Assembly (NCBI GenBank): GCA_015488075.1
Contig: WFOM01000177.1
Location: forward strand, 1-5,437
Direction: 5' to 3'
From: Helicobacteraceae bacterium
GTDB lineage: Bacteria > Campylobacterota > Campylobacteria > Campylobacterales > Sulfurimonadaceae
Length of the DNA: 5,437 nt
Below the pieces are notes generated by a model. It had not been told where the DNA came from, made no database searches, and saw only the letters and a program-made list of their open reading frames with translations. The translations under genes were made by a program, and so were the position numbers. This document shows, in pieces, positions 1 to 5,437 of the stretch (position 1 is its first letter; each line of letters opens with the position of its first letter).

Positions 1-1
1 A

Positions 2-103
2 CCTGAGGGTATATTTAGCAAGATAGGGCTTGTTGCGGCACTGACATTTATAGGTCTTTGGATAGCTCTGCCGTTTATAACGAAAAAAGAAAAAGAGTTA
101 TAA
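2..103 (+). CDS. petB: C-terminal fragment of a membrane protein, probably cytochrome b of the bc1 complex (PetB)
   Basis: An open frame runs from the left edge to a TAA at 101-103 and gives 33 residues. It is one hydrophobic helix (IGLVAALTFIGLWIALPF) followed by a short lysine/glutamate tail, which is what the last transmembrane helix and cytoplasmic end of a cytochrome b look like. The fragment alone is too short to identify by sequence. The name rests on position: it lies 7 nt upstream of a dihaem cytochrome of PetC type, and petA-petB-petC is the usual bc1 gene order in Campylobacterota. If correct, the protein is the quinol-oxidising, haem b-carrying core subunit in the inner membrane. 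The start and all haem-ligand histidines lie outside the window. Alternative: any polytopic membrane protein co-transcribed with petC. Confidence 0.6.
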   Translation, partial: PEGIFSKIGLVAALTFIGLWIALPFITKKEKEL

Positions 104-107
104 GGAG
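102..107 (+). promoter_or_regulatory. Shine-Dalgarno site of petC that favours the second ATG
   Basis: AAGGAG at 102-107 overlaps the petB stop codon (TAA 101-103). Two consecutive ATG codons follow, at 111 and 114. The site is 3 nt from the first and 6 nt from the second, so spacing favours initiation at 114, which would shorten PetC by one residue. The overlap with the stop codon suggests that translation of petB and petC is coupled. Confidence 0.6.
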
Positions 108-110
108 TAG

Positions 111-1208
111 ATGATGAGAGAATTTAAGATATTGGCTATAGTTGTGGCATTTACCCTTATAACCTACTATTTGGTAGAGCCTTATGCACATTCGCAAATG
201 CACAAACACACAGAGTTTAACAACTTCGTATATGACGGCAAAGATGATATAAAAGAGGTTGAAGAGAAGATAGCAAAACTTGAAAAAGACAAAGCTAAAG
301 CCGAAGATTTGTTAAAAAAAGCAAAAGATAACAAAGAAAAAGATGTTGCAAATGCCATTATAAAGCAAGCAGATATAGATTTGGCAAAAGCAAAAGATTT
401 GTTAAAAAGAAAAAAAGAGTTTTGGGTTGAAGTTGACAAGATTGACAAGTTAAAAGGTAATGTGTCTGCCGGAGAAAACCTATTTTCAATGTGTCAGGGA
501 TGCCACTTTGAAGGTGCTTCAAATATGGGTGGAGTAACACCTCCAAGTCTGGAGCATGCCGGCAGTCTATACGATAAAAGATATCTTATAGCACTTATAA
601 AAAATCCGTCTATGGCATCAAATGTAGATCACAAATTCAAAGACCCGTCAATGCATCCTATGGGACCTGTTATGGGTATGATAACAGATGATCAAAGTGT
701 AGCGGATATTGTAGCATATCTAAAAGCCAAAAAAGTCGGAAAACTTACACCCAAAACAGCTTATGTAGAGGCATGTGGCAGATGTCATGCAGACAGATAT
801 ATGAAATGGACTCAGATAGGTTTTGTTCCACAAACAAAAGAAAATATAAAAACGGGACAGGATATAGAGGCTTTGAAATTTAAACAAAAAGTTGCAGAAG
901 AACAGGCACTTTTGGCAGATTATCTTGGAAAACTTCCGCCTGACTTGTCTATAATCATTAGAGCAAGAAGCGAACATTTCCTAAAAACATTTGTAGAAAA
1001 TCCTCAGAGTCAACTTCCCGGAACTGCCATGCCAAGAGTCGGTCTTACAAATGAAAGTTATGAGAAAGTTTTGGAGTTTTTGGCTGACAGCGGTGACTAT
1101 AAAAGGCATGAAAGAGAAGCACTCGGCTACAAAGTGCTGATCTTTTTGGTAATTATGGCTGTAGTTGCATATCTTTGGAAAAGAGAAGTATGGAGAGAGC
1201 TTCATTAG
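111..1208 (+). CDS. petC: Membrane-anchored dihaem cytochrome c, bc1 complex subunit PetC
   Basis: This is the electron-accepting cytochrome subunit of quinol-cytochrome c oxidoreductase in Campylobacterota, where a two-haem protein replaces classical cytochrome c1. A hydrophobic N-terminal segment (about residues 5-22) acts as an uncleaved signal or anchor. Residues 43-105 are rich in Lys, Glu and Ala and look like a coiled coil. Two cytochrome c domains follow, with haem-binding motifs CQGCH (128-132, bases 492-506) and CGRCH (222-226, bases 774-788). The likely axial methionine of the first domain lies in the Met-rich stretch 181-190; that of the second is M307 in GTAMPRVG. A second membrane helix (about 342-356) and a short charged tail end the protein, so the haems sit in the periplasm between two anchors. 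The gene follows the probable petB by 7 nt. ATG 111 is listed, although 114 is better spaced from the ribosome site. Family assignment is strong; the symbol follows usage in this phylum. Confidence 0.88.
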   Translation: MMREFKILAIVVAFTLITYYLVEPYAHSQMHKHTEFNNFVYDGKDDIKEVEEKIAKLEKDKAKAEDLLKKAKDNKEKDVANAIIKQADIDLAKAKDLLKRKKEFWVEVDKIDKLKGNVSAGENLFSMCQGCHFEGASNMGGVTPPSLEHAGSLYDKRYLIALIKNPSMASNVDHKFKDPSMHPMGPVMGMITDDQSVADIVAYLKAKKVGKLTPKTAYVEACGRCHADRYMKWTQIGFVPQTKENIKTGQDIEALKFKQKVAEEQALLADYLGKLPPDLSIIIRARSEHFLKTFVENPQSQLPGTAMPRVGLTNESYEKVLEFLADSGDYKRHEREALGYKVLIFLVIMAVVAYLWKREVWRELH

Positions 1209-1215
1209 TTTGAAA

Positions 1216-1243
1216 ATAAAAGCACCTTTTTAGGTGTTTTTAT
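1216..1243 (+). terminator. Rho-independent terminator after petC
   Basis: CACCT (1223-1227) pairs with AGGTG (1232-1236) around a TTTT loop. The stem can extend outward through a G-T pair and several A-T pairs (1216-1222 with 1237-1243), so the right arm is also the T-tract. It starts 8 nt after the petC stop and fits the end of a petABC transcript. The G+C core is only 3 pairs, so some read-through into the next gene is plausible. Confidence 0.75.
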
Positions 1244-1246
1244 ATA
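1241..1246 (+). promoter_or_regulatory. Possible -10 element for the RDD-moaA-queE-queD operon
   Basis: TATATA at 1241-1246, preceded by a T-rich run (1227-1231, 1237-1241), resembles the -10-plus-upstream-T-rich promoters of Campylobacterota, in which a -35 box is weak or absent. A start site 6-8 nt downstream would leave only a few bases before ATG 1257, so the mRNA would be nearly leaderless. The element overlaps the terminator's T-tract, so the AT-richness alone could explain it. The true promoter may instead lie inside petC or be shared with it. Confidence 0.3.
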
Positions 1247-1256
1247 GACTTCCTTT

Positions 1257-1727
1257 ATGAAATCGTTTAGAAAACTGCAAAAAGAAGCAAAGAAAAAACA
1301 GCAAAAGAGAAAAAAACAGTATATAAAGTTTGCACCTTATTCCACTCGCATAAAAGCTTTTGTTACAGACCTTTTTATGATTTATACTCCCATACTCTAT
1401 TTTATGACATATATTGTTATGGGAAACAAAGAGAAATTTGTCCACTCCGATTTTGCTCCGCTTGTTGCCGTTTTACTGTATGGGGTTATATATGCTTTGT
1501 TTTTGGCAAAAGCAGGTCAGACTCCGGGGAAAAAGGCTTATGGTATAAAAGTTGTGGACGAGAAAACAAAACAAAACATTTCTTTTTTCAGAGCATTTTT
1601 AAGATTTGTTGCTTTTTTGTTTGGTGCTACTATCCTTATAGGTCTAATCCTGCCTTTTTATAACAGAGAAAAAAAAGCTTTACACGATATAATTGCAAAA
1701 ACTGTAGAAGTAGAAGTCGAGGAATAG
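1257..1727 (+). CDS. RDD-family small integral membrane protein
   Basis: This 156-residue inner-membrane protein matches the RDD family, named for conserved Arg and Asp residues. R31 and D38 sit at the start of the first helix (YSTRIKAFVTDLFMIYTPI). The second helix is followed by the typical AGQTPGKKAYGIKVVD segment (86-101), and the typical LHDIIAKT segment with D144 lies near the C-terminus. Predicted membrane segments are about 35-56, 66-86 and 110-134. The first 24 residues are very basic (many Lys, Gln, Arg) and probably cytoplasmic. Most members have no known function, and no transport role can be read from this sequence. ATG 1257 is the only reasonable start: an in-frame TAG lies at 1245-1247 and the next Met is residue 41, inside the first helix. 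There is no purine-rich ribosome site ahead of it. It is the first gene of a gapless run ending in queD, with moaA starting at the very next base. Confidence 0.85.
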   Translation: MKSFRKLQKEAKKKQQKRKKQYIKFAPYSTRIKAFVTDLFMIYTPILYFMTYIVMGNKEKFVHSDFAPLVAVLLYGVIYALFLAKAGQTPGKKAYGIKVVDEKTKQNISFFRAFLRFVAFLFGATILIGLILPFYNREKKALHDIIAKTVEVEVEE

Positions 1728-2693
1728 ATGCTAAAAGATAGTTTTGACAGAGTTATAGACTATATAAGAGTTTCAGTCACTGAAAGATGCAACTTCAGAT
1801 GCCAGTATTGTATGCCGGAAAAACCATTTGAATGGGTGCCAAAAGAAAATCTCTTAACATTTGAAGAGCTTTTTGAGTTTTTAAAAATAGCAATAGACGA
1901 GGGTGTAAAAAAGATAAGGATTACCGGCGGAGAGCCGCTTTTAAGAGAAGATCTGGACAAATTTATAAAGATGATTTACGACTATAAAAGCGATATAGAT
2001 TTGGCTATGACAACAAACGGCTATCTCTTAAAAGGTGTGGCAAGAAAGCTAAAAGATGCAGGTCTTAAAAGACTAAATGTCAGTATAGACACACTAAAAC
2101 CTGATGTTGCAAAAAAGATAGCACAAAAAGATGTTTTGAAAAATGTTTTGGACGGAGTTGAAGAAGCTTTAAAAGTGGGGCTGAAAGTAAAAGCAAACAT
2201 GGTGCCTCTTAGAGGCATAAACGATGGCGAGATTATCGATGTGCTTGAGTATTGTAAAAAAAGAGATATAACCGTCAGATTTATAGAGTATATGGAAAAC
2301 ATTCATGCAAGCAAAGATTTAAAAGGGCTTAAATCAAAAGAGGTGCTGGATATTCTTTCAAAACATTACAGCTTCAAAGATGAAGGGTTTGACGGAAGTA
2401 GTCCAAGCCACTATTATGTAATGGATGATGGATACAGATTTGGGATTATAGAGCCTTATGAAGATGATTTTTGCCAGAAATGCAACCGCATAAGGCTTAC
2501 GGCCGAGGGTTATCTTATACCTTGTTTGTATTTTGATGAAGCTATGAGTATAGCTGATGCCGTAAAAAGAGGCGACATAAAAACCGCGGCACTTGTTTTA
2601 AAAGAGGTTATAAAAAACAAACCTGAAAAAAACAGATGGGGCGGAGAAGATGATGAAGCATCCAACAGAGCATTTTATGAGACAGGTGGATGA
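1728..2693 (+). CDS. moaA: GTP 3',8-cyclase MoaA (molybdenum cofactor biosynthesis)
   Basis: This radical-SAM enzyme converts GTP to 3',8-cyclo-7,8-dihydro-GTP, the first step of molybdopterin synthesis; MoaC then acts on the product. The N-terminal SAM cluster motif is C21-x3-C25-x2-C28 ([10 protein letters not shown]), with GGEP at 67-70. The second, substrate-binding cluster uses C249-x2-C252-x13-C266. The adjoining NRIRLTAEG (253-261) supplies the arginines expected to bind GTP. The protein ends in Gly-Gly (320-321), the C-terminal tail known to be needed for activity in MoaA. Length (321) is normal for the family. All family landmarks are present, so I expect an active enzyme. GAGGA at 1719-1723, 4 nt before the ATG and inside the RDD gene's end, is the ribosome site. 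The stop overlaps the queE start (ATGA at 2690-2693). No other molybdopterin genes are in the window. Confidence 0.95.
   Translation: MLKDSFDRVIDYIRVSVTERCNFRCQYCMPEKPFEWVPKENLLTFEELFEFLKIAIDEGVKKIRITGGEPLLREDLDKFIKMIYDYKSDIDLAMTTNGYLLKGVARKLKDAGLKRLNVSIDTLKPDVAKKIAQKDVLKNVLDGVEEALKVGLKVKANMVPLRGINDGEIIDVLEYCKKRDITVRFIEYMENIHASKDLKGLKSKEVLDILSKHYSFKDEGFDGSSPSHYYVMDDGYRFGIIEPYEDDFCQKCNRIRLTAEGYLIPCLYFDEAMSIADAVKRGDIKTAALVLKEVIKNKPEKNRWGGEDDEASNRAFYETGG
2679..2693 (+). promoter_or_regulatory. Coupled moaA stop / queE start with embedded ribosome site
   Basis: The end of moaA reads AGGTGGATGA (2684-2693). The codons for the final Gly-Gly, GGT GGA, double as a weak purine-rich ribosome site. The last A of GGA begins the queE ATG, and TGA overlaps that ATG. 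A GAG at 2679-2681 is a better-spaced alternative contact. This arrangement suggests termination-reinitiation, so queE output probably follows moaA translation. Confidence 0.55.
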
Positions 2694-3442
2694 TATATTT
2701 AGTTGAACATTTTTACTCAATTCAGGGAGAGGGAAAGTATACCGGAACACCAAGTGTTTTTTTCAGATTTGGCGGATGCAACCTCAAGTGTGAGGGGTTT
2801 GGATGTGTAGAGGAGTTTGATGGAAAGAGGATTGTAGGGTGTGATACCGTTTATGCGGTAGACAAAGCTTTTTTGAAAAACTGGACAGAGATAAAAAAAG
2901 CAGATGAACTTATACATATCCTAAAAAGTTACAATCTTGATTTTGATGTGGATGTTGTTTTTACCGGCGGTGAGCCTCTTTTGTATGCAAATGATGAGAT
3001 TTGTACAGAGTTTTTAGAGTATCTTTATATAAACAACCACAGGGTAACATTTGAAACAAATGCAACCGTAAAGGTTGATTTTGAAAAAAACAAACTATAT
3101 AAAAATTTTATTTATGCTTTAAGTGTAAAACTGGCAAACTCACATGAAAGTTATACAAAAAGAATAAAGCCTGATGTCATAGCATCTATTGCCGAAAACG
3201 GAAAAGAGGCTTTTTTCAAATTCAGTATAGACAAAGATTCGATCTCTATAGAGCTTGATGACGAGATAGATGAGATAGTTTCGTATGCACCAAACCTTGA
3301 TGTGTATTGTATGCCTTTGGGCGGAAGCAAAAAAGAGGTGGAGGAAAACACTCCCGCTCTTATAGAGTATTGCAAGGAAAAGGGTTACAAGTTCAGCGAC
3401 AGGCTTCACATAAGGGTTTGGGACAGCAACAAGGGAGTTTAG
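2690..3442 (+). CDS. queE: 7-carboxy-7-deazaguanine synthase QueE (radical SAM)
   Basis: QueE rearranges 6-carboxy-tetrahydropterin, the QueD product, into 7-carboxy-7-deazaguanine on the way to preQ0 and queuosine in tRNA. The start is fixed by the family opening: SIQGEG at 10-15, then FFRFGGCN at 24-31, and GGEP at 93-96. The C-terminal PLGGSK (209-214) and HIRVWD (240-245) also match. The SAM cluster region is unusual. C30-x3-C34 is followed by C39 and then by C51 in GCDTVYA, where most QueE proteins have C-x3-C-x2-CDT. CDT with T53, the residue expected to help hold Mg2+, is kept, so C51 is the likely third cluster ligand, with a 16-residue loop between C34 and C51. Long-loop QueE proteins are known (Burkholderia multivorans, C-x14-C-x2-C), but the spacing there differs. 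Length is 250 residues. It overlaps moaA by 4 nt and abuts queD. Confidence 0.93.
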   Translation: MIYLVEHFYSIQGEGKYTGTPSVFFRFGGCNLKCEGFGCVEEFDGKRIVGCDTVYAVDKAFLKNWTEIKKADELIHILKSYNLDFDVDVVFTGGEPLLYANDEICTEFLEYLYINNHRVTFETNATVKVDFEKNKLYKNFIYALSVKLANSHESYTKRIKPDVIASIAENGKEAFFKFSIDKDSISIELDDEIDEIVSYAPNLDVYCMPLGGSKKEVEENTPALIEYCKEKGYKFSDRLHIRVWDSNKGV

Positions 3443-4024
3443 ATGATTATCAGAAAACTTTTTAAATTTGAAGGAGCACATGTAGTTAGAGGATGTTCCA
3501 CTTTTAAGTGTAGAAGCTCCATACACGGCCATTCATACAAGGTTGAGATAAAGCTCTCTTCAAACTATCTTGACAACGGTCAGATGGTGTATGATTTTGG
3601 ACTGTTAAAACAAAATATAAAAGATTTGGTGGAGATGTTTGACCATGCCATCACACTTTGGAGCGGTGACAGCAAAACATATATAGAAGATATGAAAAAA
3701 CACTCAGCAAGATGGATAGAACTTCCCGTAAGTCCAAGTGCGGAGCAGTATTCAAGAGTTATATACCTTTTGTGTGAGAGGCTTTTGGAACTTACAAATG
3801 TCAAAAACGGAGAAAAAGAGGTAAAGCTTCACAGTGTGGTTGTTCATGAAACTATAACAGGCTATGCGGAAGCATTTTATGAAGATGCCCACTCAAAACT
3901 TATGGGAGAGATAGATATAAACGATATCAAGATAAGCGATGCCGTAAAAGATGATTTTAAAGATAAAAATCTATGGGAGAAACTGCAAAACGGCACAAGG
4001 TTTGACAACCCTACTACCGTTTAG
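3443..4024 (+). CDS. queD: 6-carboxy-5,6,7,8-tetrahydropterin synthase QueD (long form)
   Basis: QueD converts dihydroneopterin triphosphate, made from GTP by FolE, to 6-carboxytetrahydropterin, which QueE uses next. It belongs to the PTPS/COG0720 family. Zinc ligands are H13 (FEGAH) and H28 and H30 (SIHGHSYKVE). The expected catalytic residues are a Cys before HGH plus D67-H68 in FDHAITL. D51-F52 and E101 fit the family's other conserved positions, and E136 in HETITGY is the pterin-binding Glu. Cysteine spacing is not the QueD norm (C-x3-HGH): C23 is four residues before HGH and C18 nine. At 193 residues it is much longer than the usual ~120, because of an insertion at about 72-97 and about 55 extra residues after the last family motif (138-193). 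AAGGGAG at 3431-3437, 5 nt from the ATG, is a strong ribosome site inside the end of queE. QueD is favoured over a PTPS because queE is adjacent. Confidence 0.88.
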   Translation: MIIRKLFKFEGAHVVRGCSTFKCRSSIHGHSYKVEIKLSSNYLDNGQMVYDFGLLKQNIKDLVEMFDHAITLWSGDSKTYIEDMKKHSARWIELPVSPSAEQYSRVIYLLCERLLELTNVKNGEKEVKLHSVVVHETITGYAEAFYEDAHSKLMGEIDINDIKISDAVKDDFKDKNLWEKLQNGTRFDNPTTV

Positions 4025-5437
4025 TATGATTTTCCAAGAGAGAAGTAAAGTGTCTGGTGATTTTTGTCGCTAAATCCGTAAGCTATATAAAAAGGCCCAA
4101 GCATAGTGTCTATGCCAAGATATATACTGCTTCCAAAAAGAGCATTTTTCAAAGAAGCATTGTCGATCTTTTTATACCATGCTTTTCCCATCTCCAAAGA
4201 TGCCCCTACATAGGCTTCAGATGTTATCGATTTTAAAAACTTGTTTGACAACACGAGATATCTGTAGTTGAGTGATGCGAAGTATATATGATCCCCGGTT
4301 TGGTTGTATGTTGTTCTGCCTGAAATGTTAAAAAGCCCTCCAAGATTGTAAAAGGCTGAAATGTCTCCTGATTTTGCCAGGTCTTTATCATTGTATGTTG
4401 TTCCTATTTTTACCGTAGGGATAATAGTGGAGTTTCCAAAAGTATAAGCTCCGGAGATTTTGCCAAATACCTGAGAGTATTTTAAATCTGATTTTAGTAT
4501 ATCTACAACTTTGTAGTATTTCACAAAACCTTTATAACCATTTCTTGGGAAAAACGGATTGTCCATACTGTCGATGGCGGCTTTTGCATAGATATCAGAG
4601 AGTTTTTGTTTTTGTGTATATGTTGCATATATTGCATTGCTTCCGTTTGTCAGAAGAAAATCTACAGAGGGTTTTACCTGTTTTAGATTTATACCGCTTT
4701 CAAGGCGGATTATTTTTTTGATATTTATACCTACTGTTGCCTGAAATCCTATATCATCGCTTGTTATGGGAAGAGTGTTGTCGTTTTCGGTTTTTTGGAC
4801 ACCGTCAATAAATCCTGGAGATACATAGTATTTGATCCTGTCTATATAGGCATTTGCTCTGAAAAAATAGTTTCTGTGTATATCCAGAGGTTGATAAAAC
4901 TCCTCTTTAAACATTTTTACTCTTCCAAACTCAACTCTTGTTCTAAGTTCTCCTCCAAATGAATTTAAATTGTATTTGTTGTATTCGAGTCTGATTTGAT
5001 AGTCGTTGTGACCGTTTAAATCACCCTCAAGTGCTATGCCGCCTCTTATATTGCCATGAGCATGCCAGCTTGGTTTTGTTTTGATAACCAAAATATTTTT
5101 TCCGTTTTGCCTGATGATGTCAAAATCAACATCTGAAAAATACATAAGATAGTAAATCTCATTCAAATCTTTTTGAAGTTTTTTAAAATCAAGCTGTTTG
5201 CCTATAGGCTGTGTTATGAAGCTTCTTATGATTTTGTCTGAAACAAATGTGTTGTTTTCTATTTTGATTTCGTCTATTACCGGTATATTTGCATCAGGTT
5301 TGTATCTGTGCTTTTGCCGATAATGTTTAAACTCTTTTTTCGAAACAGCCAAAAAAGATATTTTGTTTTTTGCTTCTTTTGCCGCATTGTAGCCTATCTG
5401 TATAATCTGAGGATATTTATCGGCATCCAAAAAACTG
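4021..5437 (-). CDS. Patatin-like phospholipase / POTRA / Omp85-type barrel protein, C-terminal part (N-terminus off window)
   Basis: The frame is open to the right edge, so this is the 3' part of a larger gene. The first in-frame start-like codon is TTG at 5430-5428; counting it as residue 1, the visible part is 469 residues. It is not the true start: the sequence before it (SF) continues in frame, and residues 1-30 (LDADKYPQIIQIGYNAAKEA) look like the end of a patatin domain. Residues about 50-120 form a single POTRA domain. The rest (about 121-469) is a beta-barrel of alternating hydrophobic strands with the surface-antigen landmarks DNPFFPRNGYKG (290-301), LGGLFNISGR (363-372) and a last strand LYFSLGKSY. 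This patatin-POTRA-barrel order is that of type Vd autotransporters (PlpD, FplA), in which the barrel sits in the outer membrane and the lipase is carried outside. The catalytic Ser/Asp cannot be seen, so lipase activity is inferred. It is convergent with queD. Confidence 0.82.
   Translation of the reverse strand, partial: SFLDADKYPQIIQIGYNAAKEAKNKISFLAVSKKEFKHYRQKHRYKPDANIPVIDEIKIENNTFVSDKIIRSFITQPIGKQLDFKKLQKDLNEIYYLMYFSDVDFDIIRQNGKNILVIKTKPSWHAHGNIRGGIALEGDLNGHNDYQIRLEYNKYNLNSFGGELRTRVEFGRVKMFKEEFYQPLDIHRNYFFRANAYIDRIKYYVSPGFIDGVQKTENDNTLPITSDDIGFQATVGINIKKIIRLESGINLKQVKPSVDFLLTNGSNAIYATYTQKQKLSDIYAKAAIDSMDNPFFPRNGYKGFVKYYKVVDILKSDLKYSQVFGKISGAYTFGNSTIIPTVKIGTTYNDKDLAKSGDISAFYNLGGLFNISGRTTYNQTGDHIYFASLNYRYLVLSNKFLKSITSEAYVGASLEMGKAWYKKIDNASLKNALFGSSIYLGIDTMLGPFYIAYGFSDKNHQTLYFSLGKSY

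Noticed and set aside
182..448. Minus-strand open frame of 88 codons inside petC
   Set aside because: It is the reverse of the Lys/Glu-rich coiled-coil codons, giving a low-complexity Ser/Phe protein, and it lies wholly inside a convincing gene.
720..1205. Minus-strand open frames (about 74-85 codons) opposite the C-terminal half of petC
   Set aside because: Both are antisense to the second haem domain and membrane anchor, with no motif of their own.
1210..1256. Classical -35/-10 promoter starting at TTGAAA (1210-1215)
   Set aside because: The nearest -10-like hexamer, TATATA at 1241, is 25 nt away, which is too far for a standard spacer. No hexamer near TATAAT occurs at 16-18 nt.
2754..2763. 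Run of seven T in queE (and similar A/T runs elsewhere) as a phase-variable tract
   Set aside because: Runs of 6-7 A or T are common in DNA this AT-rich. They are encoded in frame (GTT TTT TTC) and are shorter than typical slippage tracts.
3140..3532. Minus-strand open frame of 130 codons across the queE/queD junction
   Set aside because: It covers two well-supported genes, has no recognisable domain, and its residues read as a shadow of the sense codons.
1..5437. Mobile element, CRISPR array, tRNA or defence system
   Set aside because: No inverted-repeat ends, transposase or integrase motifs, regular direct repeats or tRNA-like folds were seen. All DNA is accounted for by housekeeping-type genes with uniform base composition.

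Overview
The window reads as chromosomal DNA from a member of the Campylobacterota (Epsilonproteobacteria), for example a Sulfurimonas-, Sulfurovum- or Campylobacter-like organism. The DNA is AT-rich, with heavy use of ATA (Ile), AGA (Arg), AAA and TTT codons. The two-haem PetC-type cytochrome behind a probable cytochrome b, and the QueE and QueD with a long cluster loop and a C-terminal extension, also fit that group. The placement is inferred from these features and no database search was made.

Layout: (1) Bases 2-103 are the tail of an upstream gene, probably petB (cytochrome b of the bc1 complex). petC (111-1208) follows 7 nt later and encodes a membrane-anchored dihaem cytochrome c. A compact hairpin with a T-tract (1216-1243) closes this unit. 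(2) Four genes packed with no intergenic DNA follow on the same strand: an RDD-family membrane protein (1257-1727), moaA (1728-2693), queE (2690-3442) and queD (3443-4024). (3) On the opposite strand, the 3' part of a patatin/POTRA/Omp85-barrel outer-membrane protein (type Vd autotransporter-like) fills 4021-5437 and runs off the right edge. Its stop codon interlocks with that of queD.

How the genes work together: petB/petC belong to quinol-cytochrome c oxidoreductase (respiration). MoaA makes the first intermediate of molybdenum cofactor from GTP. QueD and QueE make 7-carboxy-7-deazaguanine, the precursor of preQ0/queuosine, from a GTP-derived pterin. MoaA and QueE are both radical-SAM [4Fe-4S] enzymes, so the operon groups two separate GTP-consuming pathways. 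The RDD protein at the head of the operon has no assigned role.

Every base lies in or within a few tens of bases of a gene, and no gene-free stretch exceeds 48 nt. I see no RNA gene, CRISPR array, insertion sequence or mobile-element boundary. I did not find a clearly new system. The points most worth a second look are the altered cysteine spacings in QueE and QueD, the extra C-terminal segment of QueD, the SD-less start of the RDD gene, and the coiled-coil insertion of PetC.
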